A stretch of DNA of 14,088 nucleotides from DASQFU01 sp035632955 (GCA_035632955.1 DASQFU010000189.1:1-14088); one strand, 5' to 3'; shown: positions 6,577 to 13,722, numbered from the stretch's first letter. Made by a program: numbers and translations. Notes: generated from the sequence alone by a model not told the origin.

Positions 6577-8727
6577 TTGCCCGTGACCCTGTCGTTCGCC
6601 TCGCTGCACCTCGCTCCGAATGCGCCCTGGGTCTGGCTTCTGTTGTTGAGCCTGGGTTTCGTCGTCCTCGCTCTGTGGGCCTACCGCTTCGCGGTGCCTC
6701 CGCTTCCGGCGCTGGCGCGACGCGCGCTGCCGGCGCTGCGGATCGTGAGCCTGCTGGTCCTCGCATGGTTGCTCGCGCAGCCGGTGCTCGAGCGCGCGCT
6801 CGGCGGCGGCGGACGCAGCCTAGTCGTGCTGCTCGATCGGTCGCTCAGCATGGAGTTGCCGAGCACGCCCGGAGCGCCCGCGACGCGCGCCCAGGACGCC
6901 GAGCGGGCTGTCCGCACGCTATCGCGCTCGTGGCGCGGGCGCGCGGCGGTGCGCGTCGTGCCATTCGCGGGGACGGCGAGCGACACCTCGCTCCAGCGTG
7001 GCGCGACCGCCCTGGGCACCGCACTCGCGCGGCTGCCACACACGCCCGAGGGGCGGGATGCCGATGGTGTCGTGATCGTCAGCGACGGAGTCGTCAACGC
7101 CGGCGACGATCCGGTGGCGGCGGCGCGCGCCCTGGGCATTCCGGTCCATGCGCTGATCGTCGGACGCTCCGGTGCCGGCGACCGAGGCGTTGCCGAGGTC
7201 GAAGCCTCGACCAGCGCCCGAGTCGGTGAAGCGACGCCGGTCCGCGTCCGGGTCACGAGCTCCGAGCCGCGCGGCACGCCGATCTCGGTGCGGCTATTGG
7301 ACGGCGCTCGCGAGCTGGGACGCACCAGCGTGCCCGCGCCCGGCAGCGGCGCCGAAGCGGTGGCGGAGTTTCGCGTCACGCCGGCGCGTCCCGGCCTCGC
7401 CGTGTGGACGGCCGTGCTCGACTCGCTCGCGGGCGAGCTTACCGGCCGCAACAACGCGCGGCAGGTCGCGATCGAAGTGGTGCCCGGCCGGCTCGGCGTC
7501 CTGATCGTCAGCGGCGGGCTCAACTGGGATCTCGCGTTCGTGCGCCGCGCCTGGCGCGGCGATTCGAGCTTGAGTCTGCGCACGTTGGTTCGCGAGCGCG
7601 GCGGCTGGCGCGTCATGGAGTCGGGCCGGGTGGGGTCGGCGCCGAACGCGGCGGAGTTGCGCGGCAAGGCGGTGGTCGTGATCGACGCGCTGGCGCCCGG
7701 CGAGCTGCCGCGCGATTTCGAGTCCGCACTGTCCACGTTCGTTCGACAAGGCAACGCCGTGCTCATCCTGGCGGGTCCGCTGCCCGGGCTCACGCGCTGG
7801 TCGAGTGGCGGGCTCGGCCGGGAACTCGCGTTCACGCTGGATGCTCAGGCAATCGCGCGCGGCGGCCAGCCGGCGCCGGCGCCGGAGGCCCGCGAATTGC
7901 TGTCATGGGACGACGATGCCGCGCGCGGAGAGCGCGCGTGGCGGACCGCGGCGCCGCTCGCCAACGTCGCGCCGATCCGCCCCGGTCCGGGCGACCGGGT
8001 TGTGATCGGCTCGCTCGGTGGCGGACCGCCGTTGGTGCTGGCGCGCCGCATTGGCGGCGGCCAGGCGTTACTCGTGAACGGGACCGGGGTCTGGAGGTGG
8101 GCGCTGTCGGGGCACGACGAGTTGAGCGCCGAGCGCAGCCGCCGCCTGTGGCGGCGGTTGGTGCGGTGGCTGGCGGAGCCGGTGCAGGGCGAGCCGCTGC
8201 GGGTGCGGCCCGAGCGCTGGCTCACCGCTTCCGGTGAGGGGGTGCGGTTGTTCGCGAGCTTGCAGGACCGCGATTTCCGTCCGGTCGCCGGAGCACAGGT
8301 GGAGGGCGAAGTGGTGGATGCCTCGGGGCGAACGCGCCGCGTGTCGTTCACGCCGGGCGCCGCGGGGTCCTATGTCGCCGGGCTCGAAGGGCTCGCTCCG
8401 GGGCGTTATCGCGTGCGCGCGCGTGCGCAGCGTTCGAGGCGCGAGCTCGGTCGCGCGGAGAGCGAGCTCGCGATCGATCGCTGGAGTCTCGAGGAGGCGC
8501 GCGCCGAGCCCGATAGCGCCACGCTCGCCGCGATCGCAGCCGCCGGCAATGGCCGGATTGGCGACGCCGCGGACGCCGATCGTTGGGCGCAGCGTCTCGA
8601 AGGGCGTGCGCTGGCGCGCGAGCGCACGGAGTCGCTGCGACTCTGGGAGTCGCCCTGGTTGTTCGCCGTCGTCGTCGGCGCCCTGAGCCTGGAATGGGCC
8701 TGGCGCCGCCGCCGCGGCTTGCCGTAG
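6577..8727 (+). CDS. Membrane-anchored von Willebrand A domain protein with GATase-like domain
   Basis: A 716-residue protein with two N-terminal membrane helices (about 18-40 and 51-72), a periplasmic body and one C-terminal helix (PWLFAVVVGALSLEWAW) followed by a basic tail. The vWA domain opens with VVLLDRSLSM, giving the metal-site DxSxS (D87, S89, S91), and continues through VVIVSDGVVNAGDD (D170). An Ig-like segment (about 205-300) precedes a flavodoxin-like section starting LGVLIVSGGLNWDL (about 306) that resembles the glutamine-amidotransferase-like domain found in this type of vWA protein; the protein has no cysteine, so no amidotransferase activity is expected. A second Ig-like region lies at about 550-630. 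Relatives sit beside BatA/BatB-type genes and MoxR ATPases, but none is here. The start is TTG 6577 (weak CGGAA 6 bases upstream) or GTG 6583. Its substrate or partner is unknown. Confidence 0.8.
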   Translation: MPVTLSFASLHLAPNAPWVWLLLLSLGFVVLALWAYRFAVPPLPALARRALPALRIVSLLVLAWLLAQPVLERALGGGGRSLVVLLDRSLSMELPSTPGAPATRAQDAERAVRTLSRSWRGRAAVRVVPFAGTASDTSLQRGATALGTALARLPHTPEGRDADGVVIVSDGVVNAGDDPVAAARALGIPVHALIVGRSGAGDRGVAEVEASTSARVGEATPVRVRVTSSEPRGTPISVRLLDGARELGRTSVPAPGSGAEAVAEFRVTPARPGLAVWTAVLDSLAGELTGRNNARQVAIEVVPGRLGVLIVSGGLNWDLAFVRRAWRGDSSLSLRTLVRERGGWRVMESGRVGSAPNAAELRGKAVVVIDALAPGELPRDFESALSTFVRQGNAVLILAGPLPGLTRWSSGGLGRELAFTLDAQAIARGGQPAPAPEARELLSWDDDAARGERAWRTAAPLANVAPIRPGPGDRVVIGSLGGGPPLVLARRIGGGQALLVNGTGVWRWALSGHDELSAERSRRLWRRLVRWLAEPVQGEPLRVRPERWLTASGEGVRLFASLQDRDFRPVAGAQVEGEVVDASGRTRRVSFTPGAAGSYVAGLEGLAPGRYRVRARAQRSRRELGRAESELAIDRWSLEEARAEPDSATLAAIAAAGNGRIGDAADADRWAQRLEGRALARERTESLRLWESPWLFAVVVGALSLEWAWRRRRGLP

Positions 8728-8778
8728 CGCGAGGGTTCTCGAGCGCGATTCGTAACGCACCCTTGGCCCGCCCCCCAT

Positions 8779-8784
8779 GAGGAA
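8779..8784 (+). promoter_or_regulatory. Ribosome binding site fixing the LTD protein start
   Basis: GAGGAA ends 5 bases before the ATG at 8790. An in-frame TGA at 8778-8780 excludes any earlier start. A nearby ATG at 8777 is in another frame. Confidence 0.7.
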
Positions 8785-8789
8785 CCTCC

Positions 8790-10493
8790 ATGACGGGCGG
8801 CGCTGTGCTCCTGGTCGCTGCGTGGAGTGCCGTCCACACGGTGCTCGCCGTTGATCGCGCGCCTCACGAGACGGCTGCCGCGGTCGCGACGGCGTGCGCG
8901 GCGCCCGGCCGGCCGCTGATCGGCGAGCTGTTCTACGACGCGATCGGCGACGACACTGGTCTCGAGTTCGTCGAGCTCTACAACCCGACCGAAACGCCGG
9001 CGGCTCTGGCCGGCATGCGTCTCGAAGCCGGTGACGGCTCGGGCCCCGGCCGCTGGACCTCGCGCTGGACCGGCGGCGCCACCGACACGGTGCCCGCCCG
9101 CGGGCGGTTCGTGATCGGCGGCGCGCGCGTCGTGCCGGCGCCGCAGGCGATCGTGACGCTCGATCTGCAAAACGGTCCGGACGCCGTGCGTCTCGTGTGG
9201 CCCGACGGTCGGAGCGAAGTGCTCGGCTTCGGCGCGCACGAATTTCCCGAGTACGTGTGTGGCGATCCGGCGCCTGACGTTCCGTCCGGTTCGTCGCTCG
9301 CGCGGATGCCCGACCGCTCCGACCTGGGAAGCAACGCGCTCGACTTCCAGGCGGCGTCGCCATCGCCCGGGCGCGCCAACCGCCCCGATCGCGACGCAGC
9401 CCTGCCGTCCGGATCGCTCGTCATCGCTCCCGAGCAGCCCGCTCCCGGAACGCGCCCGCGATTGTCGGGAGCGATCGCCAACCGCGGCGCGTCGGCGTGG
9501 AGCGCAGGCGAGCTGGTGTTGATCGGGCGCGAGCGCGAAGCCGAGACCTGGAGGGAGCGGTTCGCGATCGCACTCGATCTCGCGCCCTCGCCGGGCGACA
9601 CCCTGCCGTTCGCGATCGACTTCGACGCTGGCTCGGTGGGCAAGCGACTGCTCGAGGTCCGGCTTGCGCTGCCGGGCGATCAGGCTCCGGAGAACGACGT
9701 GGACTCGCTGCGCTACCGGGTCGGGCGCGGGCCGTTGATGGTCACCGAGATCCAGTTCCATCCGGTCGCCGGCGAAGGCGAATGGGTGGAGGTGAGGAAT
9801 CAGAGCTCGACCCCGCTCGATCCGACGGCGTTCCGGCTCGCTGATCGTGGCACTGGAGTCGGGGTCCCGTCCGATGGCGCCGGCGAGATCGAGCCGGACA
9901 GCCTGGTCGTGTTCGCGGAAGATCCAGCGGCGCTGCGCCTCCGGTTCTCGGGACTCGACGCGAGACGGATCTGGCTCGTGCGACCGTGGGCGACTCTCAA
10001 CAACAGTAACGACACGACCGGCGTCGCCGACGCCGTCGTCGTGCGCGAGAGTGACGGCACGCTCTCCGAGCGCGTCGCCTATTCGGCGGCAGGGGTTCCA
10101 GCCGGCGTGCCGCTCGAGCGCCGCGGCGAGGACTGGTGGCCGGCGACCGCACCGGAAGGGACTCCGCTCAGCCCCCCGCGAACGTTCGCGGCGCAAGCCG
10201 CGCGCTTCGACGTGAGTCCGCGCCGGATCGGCGCGGGACGCTTCGCGGTGCGCCTGTCATGGGCGCTGCCCTGGGAGCGGGCGCGCGTCGCGGTCGAGCT
10301 CTACGACTTGGCCGGCCGGCGGCTGCAATCGATCATGGCGGATGGTCTGGCGCCAGGCCGGAGCGAGCGGAACTGGAGCGCCGATGCAACGCCGCCCGGT
10401 CTCTACTTGCTCGTCCTGCGCGCGCGCCCCGAGCATGGCCCGGAGGCCATGACGGCCACCCAGCCGCTGCGGGTGGAAGGAGCGGCGCGATGA
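8790..10493 (+). CDS. Surface protein with two lamin-tail domains, CARDB-like domain and FlgD/sorting-type C-terminus
   Basis: A 567-residue exported protein. Residues 1-20 form a hydrophobic signal (VLLVAAW...TVLA) that is unusual in having no Lys or Arg before the core. The first lamin-tail domain (LTD, about 42-198) shows LIGELFYDAIGDDTGLEFVE and the closing SPSPGRAN. Residues about 205-312 look like a CARDB-type Ig domain ending ENDVDSLRYRVG. A second LTD (about 315-470) starts MVTEIQFHPVAGEGEWVEV. The last part (about 480-555) contains VELYDLAGRRLQSI and TPPGLYLLVL, the pattern of FlgD-like Ig and C-terminal sorting domains used for surface attachment in FCB-type bacteria. LTDs are beta-sandwiches found in extracellular proteins and often near nucleases; the ligand here is unknown. 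The next gene's ATG overlaps this stop (ATGA), so the two are almost certainly cotranscribed and translationally coupled. Confidence 0.85.
   Translation: MTGGAVLLVAAWSAVHTVLAVDRAPHETAAAVATACAAPGRPLIGELFYDAIGDDTGLEFVELYNPTETPAALAGMRLEAGDGSGPGRWTSRWTGGATDTVPARGRFVIGGARVVPAPQAIVTLDLQNGPDAVRLVWPDGRSEVLGFGAHEFPEYVCGDPAPDVPSGSSLARMPDRSDLGSNALDFQAASPSPGRANRPDRDAALPSGSLVIAPEQPAPGTRPRLSGAIANRGASAWSAGELVLIGREREAETWRERFAIALDLAPSPGDTLPFAIDFDAGSVGKRLLEVRLALPGDQAPENDVDSLRYRVGRGPLMVTEIQFHPVAGEGEWVEVRNQSSTPLDPTAFRLADRGTGVGVPSDGAGEIEPDSLVVFAEDPAALRLRFSGLDARRIWLVRPWATLNNSNDTTGVADAVVVRESDGTLSERVAYSAAGVPAGVPLERRGEDWWPATAPEGTPLSPPRTFAAQAARFDVSPRRIGAGRFAVRLSWALPWERARVAVELYDLAGRRLQSIMADGLAPGRSERNWSADATPPGLYLLVLRARPEHGPEAMTATQPLRVEGAAR
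10475..10482 (+). promoter_or_regulatory. Ribosome binding site fixing the first barrel gene start
   Basis: GGAAGGAG lies 7 bases before the ATG at 10490, inside the end of the LTD gene. It decides the start at 10490 against the long open stretch in the same frame that reaches back to 10136 across the preceding gene. Confidence 0.75.
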
Positions 10494-11311
10494 CGTCCGC
10501 TCGCTCGGCCATGGTTCTTCGACTCGCCTGCGTCATGGCGGCGCTGGGCCCGATCGCGTGGCGCGCCGCGCACGCGCAGGAGTTCGCCGGGCCGCAACCG
10601 GCGTGGCCACCACTCTCGTCCGCGAGCCTGCTCGAGCACGGCTTGCCGCACGCGGCGGGAGGACTCGACGCGAGCGCGTTCACGACCCGCTGGTACGGGT
10701 TGCCCGAGCTCGTCACGAGAACGGTGGCTCTCGGCGCCGGGTGGCGAGCGCTGCGGCTCGGGCTCGGCGTCTCACAGACCGGCGAGCCCGACCTCGGCTG
10801 GACGGCGCTCGCGCTCGGCGCCGGCGCCGCGGGGCGGAGCGGCGGCGCCGGCGTGCGCGTGGTCGCCCGTCGCGATCGCGTGAGCGACTTCCGGTTCGAT
10901 GCGCCGCCCGGCGCGGCCGGGGTCGAGGTCGGCGCCGGCGTCTGGCTCGAGGCCGGCGAGGGGGTGCGGCTCTGGGCCTCGGCGCCTCAGCTCGAGACCG
11001 TGGGAGCCGCGCCGCCGCTGCGGCGCTCGCTCGCGGTCGGCGGCGCGCTGGAGCTCGGCGAGCTGCGCGCATGGCTGATTCGCCGCGCGGTGCCTGGTGT
11101 CGAGCGCGGCCTGCGCGGAGAGCACGTGGCCGGGGCCGCGATCATGGGCGCTCCGCTCGGAGCGTGGCTCGAGGTCGAGGACCAGCCGTTGCGCGGCGGG
11201 TTCGGCGTCGTGGCGAGACTGGCCGCGTGGTCGGTGTCGGGCTCGGTGTCGAGTCATCCCGTGCTCGGCGAGACCTTTCGTGCCGGGATTGCGGCCGGCG
11301 GTGGCCGATGA
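10490..11311 (+). CDS. Exported protein, putative outer-membrane beta-barrel
   Basis: I do not recognise a named family. The 273-residue product begins with a good signal peptide (hydrophobic core VLRLACVMAALGPIAW, cleavage likely after AHA before QEF). The mature part is dominated by short alternating-hydrophobic strands separated by Gly/Pro turns (for example LRLGLGVSQTGEPDLGWTAL, GVEVGAGVWLEA, LGAWLEVEDQPL, GGFGVVARLAAWSVSG), consistent with an outer-membrane barrel of perhaps 10-14 strands. It lacks a classic C-terminal phenylalanine and ends with a Gly-rich tail. It contains no lysine. ATGA overlaps tie it to the LTD gene before it and to the second barrel gene after it, so it is probably needed in proportion to both. 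Possible roles are anchoring or secreting the LTD protein, in the manner of PorP/SprF- or PorV-type barrels that sit next to sorted proteins; this is inference. Confidence 0.65.
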   Translation: MTSARSAMVLRLACVMAALGPIAWRAAHAQEFAGPQPAWPPLSSASLLEHGLPHAAGGLDASAFTTRWYGLPELVTRTVALGAGWRALRLGLGVSQTGEPDLGWTALALGAGAAGRSGGAGVRVVARRDRVSDFRFDAPPGAAGVEVGAGVWLEAGEGVRLWASAPQLETVGAAPPLRRSLAVGGALELGELRAWLIRRAVPGVERGLRGEHVAGAAIMGAPLGAWLEVEDQPLRGGFGVVARLAAWSVSGSVSSHPVLGETFRAGIAAGGGR

Positions 11312-12693
11312 CTGGTCGCGACGTGAGGCCGAGGTGCTGGTTCGCCGTCGCGGCGCTCGTCGTGCTGATCGCCGCTCGGAGCGCGGCGCAATCGCTCGAG
11401 CCGCCGCCGGAGGTCCCGGATGGCGAGGACTACACGGCCGACCCGGCCGACTCGCTCGGCGAAGGTCAGGTGGAGCTCGGCGTCGCGGCGTCCGGACGCG
11501 AGGGCAGCGCACCGAGCCGGCGGCGGCGCGTGCGCTACGAAGGTGACGGAGTCAGCGCGTCCGTGCGCGACGGGAGCGGTGATCCGCTCGCCGGCGGCGT
11601 GATCGAAGGACGGGCCGCCGCGGGCGTGATCCGTTACGGCCGGCTCGCGCCACGCTGGGGACGCGGCCTGGTGCTGGGGTCGGCGGCCGAGCCGTGGCGA
11701 GCGATGCCGCTCGACCGGGGAGCGCGCGCGGCGTTCCGCGGCCGCTCGGGCGAGGGCGTGTCGTGGAGTCGCGGAGCGGAGCGCGGTCTCGAGGCGCTGT
11801 ACGGGCGCTTCACGCGCCGCGATTTGTTCGGCGTGCGCGCCCGCGAGCGAGCGATCGCCCTCGGCGTGCTCGCGGATCGCCGCGGCGCGATTCAACCTTC
11901 GTTGGCACTCGCTGTGGGTCGCACCGAGGGCGAGCTGGCGTTCGATGAGCGAGGTCGCTGGCGCGCGGAAGGCACGCTCGAGCGGCCGCTCGGTGATTGG
12001 GTGTCCGCGACGCGCGTACGCGCGGGGGCGGAGGGGTTCAAGTCGCTGGGCGAGCCGATTCGCAGCGGGCCGGCGCGGGCACTGACGCTCGGGCTCGCAG
12101 GTAACACGCCGATCGGAAATCTCGACGCGCTGGCGGCGCTGTGGCGCTTCCAGCCGGGAGTCGCCGGCGCGCGACTGGGGCTCGAGCTCAAACGTGCGTT
12201 CGCGGGCGACCGCGTGCTCGTGATCGGCTTCGGCGAGCAACACGGCGCGCGACGGCCGGCGCCTGCGCGTCCGGGCGGCTTTCGACAGGGCGGCTGGGTG
12301 GAGTGGCGCGGCGTCTCGGGACCGCTCGGCGTCGGGTTACGCCACGAGACCTGGGGCCGGCGCGCCTGGGGCCGCGGTCTCACCCGCTCGGTCACGGGTG
12401 TCGGGCTCGAAGTGCGCGCCGGGGTCGCCTCGCTCCGGCTCGCTCACAGCGTCTATCGCAGCAGCAGCGGTGAGACGCTGTACCTGCCCGAAGTCCTTTC
12501 CGACCGGCTGGTGCTGCGGGCGCTCACCGGCGAAGGCGAGCGCACGCGACTCGAAGCCCGGCTGCCGGTCGCGGGCGGGCGAGTGCGCGCGGCACTCGAT
12601 CTCACGCATGCGGCGGCGCGTTCCGGCCGGACGCAGTGGACGCTCGACTGGTCGCGCCGCGCGCGCTCGACCCGGGCGCGTGGCGGCGGTTGA
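11308..12693 (+). CDS. Exported protein, putative larger outer-membrane beta-barrel
   Basis: A 461-residue protein with a signal peptide (core WFAVAALVVLIA, cleavage likely after SAA or AQS), an acidic linker (PPPEVPDGEDYTADPADSLG, about 32-51) and then a long run of alternating-hydrophobic strands with Gly/Arg-rich turns to the end, typical of an outer-membrane barrel. The segment YGRLAPRWGRGLVLG (about 110-124), followed by RGARAAFRGRSGEG and an ALYGRFTRRD strand, recalls the barrel part of the exported helix-hairpin-helix (ComEA-type) proteins of Bacteroidetes-like bacteria, where a similar GQGL-type motif is followed by an RG strand. The helix-hairpin-helix repeats that should precede it are absent. 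That relationship is from memory of the family pattern and needs a profile search. Start at 11308 follows from the ATGA overlap with the previous gene and from the signal peptide; the same frame is open well upstream by chance. It has only two lysines. Confidence 0.65.
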   Translation: MTGRDVRPRCWFAVAALVVLIAARSAAQSLEPPPEVPDGEDYTADPADSLGEGQVELGVAASGREGSAPSRRRRVRYEGDGVSASVRDGSGDPLAGGVIEGRAAAGVIRYGRLAPRWGRGLVLGSAAEPWRAMPLDRGARAAFRGRSGEGVSWSRGAERGLEALYGRFTRRDLFGVRARERAIALGVLADRRGAIQPSLALAVGRTEGELAFDERGRWRAEGTLERPLGDWVSATRVRAGAEGFKSLGEPIRSGPARALTLGLAGNTPIGNLDALAALWRFQPGVAGARLGLELKRAFAGDRVLVIGFGEQHGARRPAPARPGGFRQGGWVEWRGVSGPLGVGLRHETWGRRAWGRGLTRSVTGVGLEVRAGVASLRLAHSVYRSSSGETLYLPEVLSDRLVLRALTGEGERTRLEARLPVAGGRVRAALDLTHAAARSGRTQWTLDWSRRARSTRARGGG

Positions 12694-12708
12694 GTGTCGC
12701 CGCGGTGC

Positions 12709-12757
12709 GCGAGACGCAACCGCAGTGGTCGCCGGCGAGCCGTGCGCGGCGTCTCGC
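12709..12757. repeat. Inverted repeat after the barrel operon
   Basis: GCGAGACGC (12709-12717) and GCGTCTCGC (12749-12757) are perfect 9-base complements separated by 31 bases, 16 bases after the barrel stop codon. No T-run follows, so it is not a standard intrinsic terminator; it could be an mRNA 3'-end stem or chance in GC-rich DNA. Confidence 0.35.
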
Positions 12758-12850
12758 AGCGAGGCAACGAGCGCGGCATGCGCTATGCAGGGTGTCTGTC
12801 TCACGCTCGCTTCATGCGGGCGCACGTTTTCGTCTACGCCGCCCCCGCCA

Positions 12851-12855
12851 CGGAG
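12851..12855 (+). promoter_or_regulatory. Ribosome binding site fixing the small LTD protein start
   Basis: CGGAG lies 6 bases before the ATG at 12862 and selects it over earlier in-frame ATG/GTG codons back to 12694, whose translation would be a basic, non-signal leader. Confidence 0.6.
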
Positions 12856-12861
12856 CTTCAC

Positions 12862-13485
12862 ATGCGGATGGTGTCTGCTGCATTCCTGCTGCTCGCTCTC
12901 GTCCTTCCCATCTCGGCCACGCCCGCGAGCGCCGCACTCGAGCTGAACGAAATCCTCGCCGGTCCGGCCCGTGATTGGGACGGTAGCGGCGCGTTCTCAT
13001 CACGCGACGACGAATGGGTCGAGGTCCGGAACTCGGGAGCGGCGCCGATCGACCTCACCGGGTTCCTGATCACCGATGGCGACTCACTGCCGCGCATCGC
13101 GCTCTCCGGGACGCTCGGGCCTGGAGCGCATCGCGTCGTTTACGGGCGCGAATCGTACGAGTGGGAGCAAGCCAACGGGTTTCCCGCTTTCGGGCTCTCG
13201 CTCGGAAACAGCGGCGACTCGGTATTGCTGTGGCAGATCGTCGGCCCCGAAACGCTGCTGGTCGACGCCTACACCTATCGCAGTCACGAGGCGGCGGCGG
13301 ATCGCGCGTCCGGCCGTTCTCCCGACGGTGGTGCGTGGGCGGTGTTCGACGGCCTCAATCCCTACACCGGATCGACGCCGCCCGCCGGCAACGGCTGCGT
13401 GCCGACGCCGGGCGCGATCAATCTGTGCGACTCGACGCCGAACCTCGCGCGCACCTGGGGGCAGGTGAAAACCCGCTACCGCTGA
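12862..13485 (+). CDS. Small secreted lamin-tail-domain protein
   Basis: The 207-residue product has a clear signal peptide (MRMVSAAFLLLALVLPISAT, cleavage likely after ASA at residue 24). Nearly all of the mature protein is one lamin-tail domain: ALELNEILAGPARDWDGSG, then DDEWVEVRNSG and IDLTGFLITDGD, the strand AHRVVYGRE, the core LGNSGDSVLLW, and the closing CVPTPGAINLC with two cysteines that may form a disulphide. The acidic DWDGSG...SRDDEW stretch resembles the calcium-like loop seen in many bacterial LTDs. No sorting domain or anchor is visible, so it is probably released or held by a partner. It lies 168 bases downstream of the barrel operon and may have its own promoter, though I cannot see one. 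It may be a partner or diverged relative of the LTDs encoded at 8790-10493. Function unknown. Confidence 0.85.
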   Translation: MRMVSAAFLLLALVLPISATPASAALELNEILAGPARDWDGSGAFSSRDDEWVEVRNSGAAPIDLTGFLITDGDSLPRIALSGTLGPGAHRVVYGRESYEWEQANGFPAFGLSLGNSGDSVLLWQIVGPETLLVDAYTYRSHEAAADRASGRSPDGGAWAVFDGLNPYTGSTPPAGNGCVPTPGAINLCDSTPNLARTWGQVKTRYR

Positions 13486-13531
13486 TCGTGGCAGGAGCGC
13501 GATCGGCGCTGTACGCCGGATCTGAACCTCG

Positions 13532-13558
13532 AACGCCCCGCGGCGCCGCGGGGCGTTT
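13532..13558 (+). terminator. Terminator-like hairpin after the LTD gene
   Basis: AACGCCCCGCGGC (13532-13544) is followed at once by its exact complement GCCGCGGGGCGTT (13545-13557), giving a very GC-rich 13-base stem (in practice with a few central bases as loop) and ending in TTT. The T-run is short, but the location, 46 bases after the stop and before the tRNA promoter, fits a transcription terminator. Confidence 0.7.
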
Positions 13559-13568
13559 CGCGTGCGGT

Positions 13569-13585
13569 ACGACATCGCATGTCGT
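13569..13585. promoter_or_regulatory. Dyad just upstream of the tRNA-Leu promoter
   Basis: ACGACAT and ATGTCGT are perfect 7-base inverted repeats around CGC. The dyad ends 5 bases before the -35 box at 13591 and starts 10 bases after the terminator hairpin. This is the size and place of an operator or upstream activator site, but no regulator is known. Confidence 0.4.
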
Positions 13586-13590
13586 TCGCG

Positions 13591-13619
13591 TTGACGGTCC
13601 CCGCGGCTCCCCTTATAGT
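13591..13619 (+). promoter_or_regulatory. Sigma70-type promoter of tRNA-Leu
   Basis: TTGACG (13591-13596, 5/6) and TATAGT (13614-13619, 5/6) are separated by 17 bases. The predicted transcription start near 13626 is about 10 bases before the mature tRNA 5' end. This is the best promoter in the window. Confidence 0.85.
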
Positions 13620-13635
13620 GCGTCCCCGGCTTTGT

Positions 13636-13722
13636 GCGGAAGTGGCGGAACTGGCAGACGCACTAGATTCAGGGTCTAGCGCCCGCAAGGGTGTGGGGGT
13701 TCAAATCCCCCCTTCCGCACCA
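13636..13722 (+). tRNA. tRNA-Leu (anticodon CAG)
   Basis: An 87-base class II tRNA. The acceptor arm pairs GCGGAAG (13636-13642) with CTTCCGC (13712-13718), followed by discriminator A and an encoded CCA (13720-13722). The anticodon stem is CTAGA/TCTAG around the loop TTCAGGG, placing CAG at 13670-13672, which reads CUG leucine codons. The long variable arm (about 13680-13694) with its own small stem is typical of tRNA-Leu. The T arm is GGGGG-TTCAAAT-CCCCC (13695-13711). CUG is heavily used by the genes of this window, in line with the strong promoter. Confidence 0.98.

Noticed and set aside
8777..8793. Near-palindrome around the LTD gene ribosome site (GAGGAA/CCTCC)
   Set aside because: Pairing would need a loop of only 2-4 bases with a bulge, too weak to claim a regulatory hairpin.
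8406..10196. 596-residue open frame on the minus strand over the vWA and LTD genes
   Set aside because: Same shadow effect: very Arg-rich, no motif, no ribosome site, and it crosses two well-supported genes and their gap.
10136..10489. Upstream extension of the first barrel frame into the LTD gene
   Set aside because: The extension overlaps well-supported LTD/FlgD-like coding sequence. The signal peptide, strong ribosome site and ATGA overlap all place the start at 10490.
10558..11307. Upstream extension of the second barrel frame
   Set aside because: It is an Arg-rich shadow of the first barrel gene; the ATGA overlap and signal peptide place the start at 11308.
13636..13722. tRNA-Leu as a possible integration (att) site
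   Set aside because: There is no integrase, no duplicated tRNA 3' end in the window and smpB follows directly, so nothing suggests an inserted element.
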